From Massospora cicadina (taxonomy: Eukaryota > Entomophthoromycota > Entomophthoromycetes > Entomophthorales > Entomophthoraceae), in NCBI GenBank assembly GCA_022478985.1, contig JAKSZP010017392.1, forward strand, positions 41,362 to 105,361: a DNA stretch of 64,000 bases. Direction: 5' to 3'. A program made the position numbers and the translations under genes. How positions within the stretch are numbered: position 1 is the stretch's first letter; the number at the start of each line of letters is the position of its first letter. A model generated the notes under the pieces. That model searched no databases. It saw nothing but the letters and a program-made list of their open reading frames with translations, and was not told the DNA's origin. Shown here piece by piece: positions 56,796-64,000 of the stretch.

Positions 56796-57927
56796 TGTTA
56801 TGATTTTTTCCCATATTCCAGCTGATTAGATTATCAGGGGTCACTGTGGGATAAGTTCCTATAGCAAAGTGAATTAGATATTGGTTGACCCTGATTTTAG
56901 GGTAACAATGTTCAGGGGATTTTAGGTAATTCTCTTGGTTCAGATCCATTGGGGATCATTCCAGGTGAATGCTTAAAATTTTATCAGACAGAGTTGCTGA
57001 TAAAATGGGGGTATCTGATAGTTGATTGATGATTAACTATAAAATGTACTGATTGGTATTGGTCAGTTTTCATCACCAACCATTTATAAATTAAAGGAAT
57101 AGTTGTGAGGTGAGTGATGCCACCTGCAACTAGTGAATTGCTAAGTTGGTTCATGAACTGCTATAATGGGTAACAAGTCCTATTACCTAATCAGGTCACT
57201 TGCCAAATATGGTTAGTTTGCTGGGATCAAGATGAAAATGTTAGAAATACATTTTCCAACTTTTTCCATTTTAGGTCTAAAAGATGTCCAATGATGGAAT
57301 CCTTTCCAGAATAGGGAAGACCATCATTGATGAGACAACAATGGATAATTCAATAGCAACAGCTGCCATTTCATTAATGAGGTGCCAACTGAAGGTTGGG
57401 CACTGAATTCCCACTATAAATTCTCTTAAGAATTTACTTGAGAAAAAATAGTAATTACCAAATCAATTACCAGAGTACTATCATAATATTCTATAGCAGA
57501 ATTCATTTCTTGTTCTACTCTTTTTAAAGAAATTATTGCAGTGTGCTTAAATTGGAAACTCTTTAGGATAAAGCTAAGGATCTGACATGGATTCAGAGGA
57601 TAGAAGCTGAGCTAAGAAGGGAATTGTTGTCAACTGTGTGTCACCAGAGAGAAGCTGTAAATGAGGATCTGAGCATGGATCAAGTTAGGCAGTATAAGGG
57701 AATGAATCCCTATTGAGGACATCTTAAGTATTTAAAGGAGGAATATTGGTCAAGCGTTGGACTCAATACTAGTATTTATTCAACTACAGATAATAGTCTT
57801 CATACTATTTTCAATCTACTATATATTATTTTCAGATAATGTGGAGAATAGCACAACATCAAACCTGTGCAGTAATAATTTAGGGGTTATCATTCAGGAA
57901 CAATCAATAAACCCTTAAAGTATAACT
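56796..57927 (+). repeat. Element F 3' LTR
   Basis: Starts TGTTATGATTTTTTCCC; right end placed where similarity to the 5' LTR ends (TATAACT against TTCTAACA). Confidence 0.8.
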
Positions 57928-58319
57928 AGATGAATTTCTAAATTTTAAATACAACTGATTTTTATTTAATAGATACTAAAATACTAATTTCTATATTTTT
58001 AACTTGTAAAAAGATAAACTTCCATGCAGACTTTTATACCCTATTTATCCTCTTTGGGGGATGAATTTTCAAAAACCTTTCTTAGTGCTCACCTAAATTA
58101 TATATGGTACCCCTGTTCAAAATTTCATGATTTTAGGCCGACCAGTTTAGGCTATGCCATATTTGTCTGTCTGTCAGTCAGTATTAGCGTTTTATTAAGT
58201 AGATATTAGCCTTATTTTGCTAATATATACATATATAATCTTATTAATTATATTTATAAATATTATATAGAATAGATTATATATATACTTTTGAGCTAGT
58301 TTATCTTGTAACTAATAAT
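57928..58319. other. Flank of element F
   Basis: AT-rich. About 57970-58045 (AATACTAATTTCTATATTT, then AAACTTCCATGCAGACTTT) matches 43140-43205 left of element G. Further on, the CCCTGTTCAAAATTTC and GTCTGTCTGTCAGTCAGT words occur near 58110-58180. No gene. Confidence 0.5.
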
Positions 58320-58373
58320 AAATAATGTTAATACTTTTTTTAGTACTAGATGGTCCCAAATAATGTTAATACT
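58320..58373 (-). mobile_element. Micro-retroposon insertion 4, with target duplication
   Basis: Perfect 16-bp repeat AAATAATGTTAATACT at 58320-58335 and 58358-58373. The 22-bp insert reads GGGACCATCTAGTACT plus an A-run on the minus strand. Confidence 0.85.
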
Positions 58374-58493
58374 ATTTAACCTAGTTTATTAAAAATATAT
58401 AGCTTATTTAATTTAATTTATATGATTTAATTTATGTTATAATAAGTAAACTGAAAGTTTATGGAATCAAAAATAAATAAATAAAATATAAAT

Positions 58494-58537
58494 AATATAA
58501 ATTACTATCTAGTACTAAAAAAAAATATAAATTACTA
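58494..58537 (+). mobile_element. Micro-retroposon insertion 5, with target duplication
   Basis: Perfect 14-bp repeat AATATAAATTACTA at 58494-58507 and 58524-58537. The 16-bp insert is TCTAGTACT followed by seven A, the shortest 5' end of the five. Confidence 0.75.
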
Positions 58538-58596
58538 AATACTTAAATTTAATGATATGAATTTAATGCAAAAACTTAATGAAATTAAGTAAGTAA

Positions 58597-58698
58597 GTTA
58601 ACATGTTTGTCACTGTGTCACCTAAATATAGGTGACAGGTATATTTCCGTGGGGGCCCCGTCACCCAAATATGAGTGATGGGCGCCAAATGTGTTAAC
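58597..58698. repeat. Foldback element with two internal hairpins
   Basis: GTTAACATGTTTG at the left matches the inverse of CAAATGTGTTAAC at the right (11 of 13). Inside are a perfect 8-bp stem with 4-base loop (GTCACCTA-AATA-TAGGTGAC, 58617-58636) and a decayed version (GTCACCCA-AATA-TGAGTGAT) separated by GGGGGCCCC. It could be a small MITE-like element. No target duplication is obvious. Confidence 0.5.
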
Positions 58699-59639
58699 AA
58701 ACAATTTGTAGGTTTATTATTGCTAATAGCAATTTCAAATATGATGTCTTAAATGAAATTGAAATGGTAAAAACCACCCAAAACCACCATTGGAGCTCAG
58801 AGGGTGTACATTAGAAAAAGGCGCGCAAAACAAAGTTTAGCTGCATGGGTAGAGGTAGAATTAAATACAAAATAAAAATATTAAAAAAGTCATATTATAC
58901 TAAAATTTCTTATTAATTTATTTTTATAAAAATATTATTTATATTACTTTGTATTAAAGTATTCATTAAAATAGTCCAAACACAATTGCAGTGATTTTGG
59001 ACAATTGGGGAAATGATATAATTCAGGTAACTTTTTTCGCTTCCTAACATTTGACAATTTGTCAATAGTCACATTTGGACCTGTGAAAAACTCAACTGAA
59101 TCAGTCTGGGCGATGAATGTGTTAAATGGTAAAAAAAATTGGGAAAAAAGAACTTTCTTTAAAAAAACTCTAAAAAGTATGATTTATTTGAGAAATGGTA
59201 CATCCTTAGTAAAACCCTCTTTTAAGTTGCCACCTTATTTTTAACTAACTTATATAAGCCATTTATAGTATATATACTCAGCAAAGTATATATAAATTGC
59301 TTATAGTTTACACTTGGACCCAATACAATATAAGCTTTAGTTTGTATTTGTGAGCAGCATTTTATAAGTCAGGTTGGAAGATGGAGCCAACTTCAAAAAG
59401 GGTTTTATTGAGGATTCATAATTTCTCAATTATTATACTTTATAGGGCTTTTTAAGGGAGTTTCTTTTTTCCAAAAAAAATTCAAGAAGATATTTTTCAA
59501 AAAAAAATTTACATGAGTTCTTTTCCTCCCAAAAAATTAGCACATTTTTAAATTGGCTCTTTTTTCTACTTTTATTAAAAAAATATCTCTATATATCCTT
59601 TTTGACCCCATACTATTTCTCTATAAAAATAAAACTCAT
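58699..59639. other. AT-rich stretch without recognised gene
   Basis: Long A and T runs (for example 59470-59590), no ORF of note beyond one of 61 codons without recognisable features. Nothing else supported. Confidence 0.5.
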
Positions 59640-60045
59640 GTATATATAATATATATTATCTTATAAACAAATACTAATAATTCATTTTATCATATTTAGT
59701 TGATTTTATTGGTCAAAAGTATTTTAAATTTACTGATTACCATCTACAATAATTTATTTTATTAAATTTAGGTAATTTTAATGGTTAATGTATGCTTAAT
59801 TTACTGAATACTTCAACAGTAATTCATTTTATTAATTTTAGTTGCTTTTATTAGTCAATCTATGGTAAATTTACTAATTGCTATCTAAGATAATTTATTT
59901 TATAAAATTTAAGATGAGTTTATTAGCAAAATTATGCAAAAACAATAGCCATCTATAATTATTTAGGCTTGTCCCACTATGATCTCATACTGCCTGAATT
60001 TTGAACGTACCTCACAGCCATAGGACATATATCATATCGAAAGTT
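59640..60045. repeat. Second copy of the element inserted in D
   Basis: Carries the same degenerate tandem units (TTTAGTTGATTTTATTGG, AAATTTACTGATTACCATCT) and the same terminal words in the same order (CACTATGATCTCATACT, CACAGCCATAGGACATAT, ATCATATC). Shorter than 31479-32451; its left boundary is uncertain. Confidence 0.65.
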
Positions 60046-60110
60046 GCTTTGAAGCTATTGCTTCATCAATGCCAGAATTAAGTTTATCCAGAGTTGTATC
60101 AGTCCCATAA

Positions 60111-61760
60111 TTAACCATCACTTCCAATCCATTTTAACACTTTGCTGACCAATTGGGGAGATCTCCCTGTTTTGTAAAGTATTAGTACATGACCAATCAG
60201 GGAGATCTTATCATGAAAATGGAAGAAGAAGTTTAGACTGGCCTGCCAGTCAGGATACATAAGCACCCAAAAAGCAAGCCAGAATGCCAGAGGCATTGCT
60301 GCATGTATGATGTTGTATGGAGCCAGGCATTGGGAAATGATAAATCGTTGGTGCAGGGTAATAGTGAATAGCAACCCAAGAAAGAACCAAATGGAGACCG
60401 CCCCAGAAACTGGAGGTTTTTCTGCAGGGGGTGGTACCACAGGTATGGTTTCTACAAGGTCACCAATAGACAGGGTTAATTCAACTGGGGGAGACAAGGG
60501 GGCAGATCCTTGCTTGGAGATGTTGGATTTATGGCCACAAGGTCCCAGTATATTGTTGGCAAAAGTTTGTAATGACAGGGCTGAATTGTCAGAAGTATCT
60601 AGCTCGCTGAATCCAGTTTACGATGGTAGGGGCCATAGTGACCATCAATACTAGTAGAGCCCATCTGGTATAAGGACTGACAGGCCACCAGAGAAAAGCC
60701 ATTGGGAATTTGTCCAGACGGATACCAATAAAATCAAAATTGGTGTTTGGGGCAAATTTTTTATTGTAAAGGAGAGTGAAGAAAATGAGTAACAATTTTC
60801 TCAGTGCGATGCAACTGGACAAATAGTAGTCAATTGATGCAGGGACAAGCCAGGATTGAGACCCTCAATTTTGACCTAACTGGCAAATTATTTGGGAATG
60901 GGGGCAGATAAGTTCATTGGGAACTGACAATGAAGAATTTGGAGGCAGTCCAAGTCGCTGTCAGTTTGATCTCAAACGCCTAAAACAAGGCTTGACTGCA
61001 TTTATGATGGTTGGCATGATGGCATTTGGCCTGACAAGCAGCGGGAATCCCCCAGGGACACCCCACGTAGGGGCAGTCCTAATTGGTTGGGAAGGGTTTA
61101 AAATGCACAACCCACCTGTACCCAGTTGCTGGGCTGTTCATTTGGTCAAAAGCGTTGTGTCAGCCACAATGCCCAATTTGCTGGAAGGGAGCTTTGAACC
61201 CTCGTCAATGGTGTCTGATGCTACTATCTGCACATTGGGGATCATCCCCAACAATTTTGGAAGGGGGTTAATTTTGACAATCGCGGTGTTGGCCAAATCA
61301 AAATTGTTGGCAATTCTGCCCAATAAATCAGTCTTTGTCCCTTTTTGACTATGTGGAATCCAATCAATTGGGCTTGTTTCCTCCTGATTTCAGACCAATT
61401 TACTTCATTTTGGTGATCTTGGTGCAAATTTCCCTGATTAAATGTACTAGTTCTGCTGAGGTGAGTGTGGGCACTGGGGGAGGAATCTGAAGAGGATGGC
61501 TGTTACCCAGCACTCAACTACCACGTGGGCGAGGTCATCCTGGGTAATGAGGGGTACAGCCATCCTCTTTGCTACCTTCTTACTCGGAAATGGGAAAAGA
61601 GCCCAATCAACACACAGGGGATGTTCCCTGGGACTTACAGATCTCCCCATTTGGAAATAGCTAAATTATTTTAGTTGTTAAAAAATTTTCCGTGGCTATC
61701 TTATACTCAGACGCAATGCATTCAGTCAGCAAAGTGTTAATATACTTAATAAGATAATGG
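60111..61760 (-). pseudogene. Unidentified degenerate coding region
   Basis: Minus-strand fragments read sensibly over 1.6 kb but in changing frames: YINTLLTECIASEYKIATEN (about 61750-61690), AELVHLIREICTKITKMK (61460-61405), TAIVKINPLPKLLGMIPNVQ (61290-61230), a Cys/His-rich part (CPYVGCPWGIPAACQAKCHH, about 61078-61020) and an open 128-codon stretch rich in hydrophobic residues (60497-60111). The Cys/His part is compatible with a damaged CCHC knuckle, so an ORF1 or Gag is possible. The plus strand is also open at 60917-61348, so the coding strand is not certain. Confidence 0.35.
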
Positions 61761-62731
61761 CCAGATACTGGACAATGCTTAAAAAAGTTAAACGGAACCT
61801 AAGTTGAAGCATCCTCTATTTTTAAAAGAAAAGTTCATCTGAATTGGTCCAGTATTTTCAGATTTATGCGCAAAAAACATAGAAAAAACATACATACAGG
61901 TTAATTTAAGAAACTTCTCCTTTTTCAAAGCGGTTTAAAAAGTCTAACTATTGTCCAAGAAATTTTTGCCAAATTTAAGGGCAAAAAAACAGTAGATATT
62001 TTTGAAAATCATAAAAGGGTTAAGTTTACCCAAAAAGTAATCATTAAGGGTGGTTAGCCTGGCAGAATTTTAGTTTCTGTCACAAATTGCACTTTTAAAT
62101 TTAAAAGTGATAAGTACAAGTTCAGAGAGAACATCCGCCTTCCTGTGAAGTATTGCACCTATAGAGCAGTAAACCACAGCCATAACACTTAGAGTAAGTA
62201 GGTCTTTTCACCCCTCTGTGCAAAGCACAAAGAAATGGATGGCTGCTTGCACCAAATATGACTTTAGTTATGAAGTAGTCAAGATGGATGCACCGTCTGG
62301 ATGACTTCCCTCTGACAAAGGCCTAATAATGAATTGGATACACAAACAACCAAAAAATATTCAAATTTGACCTAAAACCACAAAAACATAGTGACAAGTG
62401 CAGCAAACGCAACTTAATCCTCAGGATCAGTTTCTGCCAAAAGCCAGATAATAGAAGCTGTCCTTGGGGAACACAAAGCAATGCCAATAACGGTGGTGTC
62501 AGGGTATTTCCCACCATAACTCAATTAGGTGAGGGGATTGGGGCCTCGCAGGGGAAAAAACTTTTTTGAAAATAAAAAACAAAAAACCCAACGAAATTTT
62601 AGTTGGATCAGATACTGAATCCAATTTGATCAGCAAAAGCCAAGGGCCCAGTTCATCTGGGCAACAACAAAAAATATATGCAACTGAGATGGAGAAGATA
62701 TCTAACAATGATTGATTCAATCACCTGAATA
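61761..62731. other. Intergenic stretch with a possible SINE head
   Basis: Contains GTGGTTAGCCTGGCAG at 62050 and ACAAGTTCA near 62117, as at 42820-42885. Otherwise only short minus-strand frames (62720-62499, 62517-62323) without motifs. Confidence 0.4.
62040..62130 (+). repeat. Possible tRNA-derived SINE head, copy 2
   Basis: Shares the A-box-like word and the start of the B-box-like word with 42810-42905; the B-box is poorer here (AAGTTCAGAGAGAAC). Confidence 0.3.
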
Positions 62732-63960
62732 ATATGTCAGAGACCAGTCCTGACAATGACCAGTCAGGGGGGAGAACAGTCCCTGACCATGATCAAACAG
62801 GCAAACTGAGCAAACTGTCAGGCATATTCATCAAAGGGCCATTGGGCACAATCCCTGAAAAATTCAATTCAACAGCTGGGCAAAACCAGCCCAGATTCAA
62901 TCAGTGAATCAGAGCAAACTGTTAGGGATAGTCTCCAATGAACCATCAGGCGCAATCCCTGACAAATCCAAGTTGACAGTGGGGGGCAAAATCAGCCCAG
63001 AATCAATTGGGGAATTATAGCAAACTATTGGGGATTGTCCCTGTCAGGGATGAAGGATTATCATGCACCAAATCTGAAGAATTGGACACCTGTGAAAGTT
63101 CGTCAAAAAAAGTAAAAATACTACTGTAAGGGGCTGAAACCCCACCAGCAGTCAAGTCAGTGACCAGGCCCTGGTAAAGTACACCCCCATCCAAAAGGAC
63201 ATGTTAGCCCACTGTGTAGTGTCTTTGCATAAAAATCAAGCAAGGGGAGGCCCTACAGTTCCCATATTCAAAGGTGACACAATGGATCTCCAAAAACATC
63301 ATGCCAGCCATAGCAGCTATTTGGCATGGACACAAGTTTTCCACGGGGCAGCCAAACATTGGCTCAACACCCAAATGTCACTCTTGATGGTGATGCTCTT
63401 CAAGACGTCACAGATCTGGACTAAAGATGCCCTTGAATGGATGAAACTCCCCCTGGAGCATAAAGTGATTGAAGCCGCAGTTCAAGAAGATTCAAAGCCA
63501 GCGGACACAAAGTCTTGGATGGAAGCCAGTATTGACCTCCTTGATGCGAAGGAATACAATAAGGCTGGAATATTAGCAAGATTTGCTCAATCTATTGGGA
63601 GCTCAGGACTCACTACAAAGGAATTATCTGATTATTCAAAACGTTTCCTGAATGTTTTGACTGCCCTCAAATGGGCCTGACATACCATTCCAGTTGACAC
63701 CATGCTGGAATGGTATAACACCACACTCTCACCAGAGGAGGCATTGACATGGTTTGCAGCCAGGTTCAAGGCCCCCGAGGCTCTACACTGCTCGTACATT
63801 CAAATCCCACTGACCACTGCATCCAACCTGATGAAGATGGGCTGGATGAAGGAGAAGGCAGTGGAGTGGGGACCCTTCTGGGATTGGTTGCAGGAAGAGG
63901 TCATTAACTGGTCCACCAACGGATTCACCCCATTAAAAATGAAATACTAGTTCTATGTGG
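62732..63960 (+). pseudogene. Unidentified coding region with an internal tandem repeat
   Basis: Starts with ATG at 62732 (MSETSPDNDQSGGRTVPDHD), stays open to a stop near 62902, then passes through tandem repeats with stops. From about 63150 the frame is open again (LVKYTPIQKDMLAHCV..., TVPIFKGDTMDLQKHHASHS), then KSWMEASIDLLDAKEYNKAG and LTTKELSDYSKRFLN, up to TGA at 63678. It resumes as LEWYNTTLSPEEALTWFAAR and KEKAVEWGPFWDWLQEEVIN to TAG at 63948. Acidic, helical. The arrangement recalls a Gag-like or ORF1-like protein, but there is no diagnostic motif. Confidence 0.45.
62808..63040 (+). repeat. Tandem repeat of about 105 bp
   Basis: GAGCAAACTGTCAGG, GAGCAAACTGTTAGG and TAGCAAACTATTGGG begin at 62808, 62912 and 63018, steps of 104 and 106. 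CAATCCCTGA and CAAAACCAGCCCAGA words recur at matching places. A step near 105 is 35 codons, so it may have been an in-frame protein repeat. Confidence 0.7.
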
Positions 63961-64000
63961 GAGCCAGTATCAACCAAGTTATTGAATGGGTGGATCTGGG

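Larger units (their letters stand above)
49169..57927 (+). mobile_element. Element F: E-related gypsy element, rearranged, with antisense ORF
   Basis: LTRs at 49169-50289 and 56796-57927. The interior holds a short gag start, a 53-bp tandem repeat, nested element H, a rearranged pol segment, integrase, the pol/antisense spacer repeats and an antisense ORF homologous to that of E. Gag core, protease, RT and most RNase H are missing. No target duplication is seen; the right end has drifted from ACA. Confidence 0.85.

Noticed and set aside
60917..61348. Open plus-strand frame of 143 codons
   Set aside because: The minus strand over the same bases gives protein-like fragments continuous with neighbours on both sides; I treat the plus frame as a shadow, with some doubt.
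1..64000. Host protein genes, rRNA, CRISPR arrays, bacterial operons
   Set aside because: None seen. Every coding region with recognisable motifs belongs to a retroelement, and no regularly spaced direct repeats with unique spacers occur.

Overview
The window reads as the repeat fraction of a eukaryotic genome, most likely a fungus and probably a basidiomycete with a large repeat-rich genome. This is an inference from the mix of elements: several Ty3/gypsy elements, one of them a chromovirus with an integrase chromodomain, and a Tad-like LINE with an apurinic-type endonuclease, reverse transcriptase and a C-terminal Cys/His motif. I found no intact host gene, no rRNA, no convincing tRNA gene and no CRISPR array. 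Nearly every coding region is broken by stops and frameshifts. Many stops look like CGA to TGA, CAA to TAA or TGG to TGA changes, as expected from deamination of methylated cytosine or a RIP-like process.

Layout. 1-1200: minus-strand copy of an ORF1-like gene. 1250-3487 (element A): 3' end of a gypsy element, RNase H, integrase and 3' LTR. 3718-10250 (element B): minus-strand gypsy element with both LTRs. 10457-19176 (element E): complete gypsy element with 1.15-kb LTRs, a perfect 5-bp target duplication (TATAC), gag-pol and an antisense ORF between pol and the 3' LTR. 19850-20700 (element J) and 21500-26960 (element I): two decayed minus-strand gypsy elements; I is split by a plus-strand ORF1-like copy (about 22770-24760). 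27142-35565 (element D): gypsy element whose reverse transcriptase is interrupted by a 973-bp non-coding element. 37109-42392: full-length LINE with a perfect 17-bp target duplication. 43211-49152 (element G): chromovirus. 49169-57927 (element F): a relative of E with the same antisense ORF, an internal gag deletion, a rearranged pol, and a small nested LTR element (H, 50874-52635). 57928-64000: AT-rich sequence, a second copy of the D-inserted repeat, a foldback hairpin, and two unidentified degenerate coding regions.

Two observations stand out. First, E and F both carry, on the strand opposite to gag-pol, an ORF of about 390 codons just upstream of the 3' LTR. The two copies align along their whole length with the same start and end, and the F copy keeps one frame throughout; I do not recognise the protein. 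Second, five tiny insertions (16-27 bp) share the same 3' end (CCATCTAGTACT plus an A-run), have different 5' ends, and are flanked by 13-18-bp target duplications. They look like extremely 5'-truncated retroposons made by LINE-type target-primed reverse transcription; one sits inside the element B integrase.

The gypsy elements A, B and D share the polypurine tract and LTR start. B, D, E and F share a primer-binding motif close to TGGTGCTCACTACAGGGG and appear to be related lineages. Element boundaries come from reading repeat pairs by eye and can be off by a few bases where no target duplication was found.
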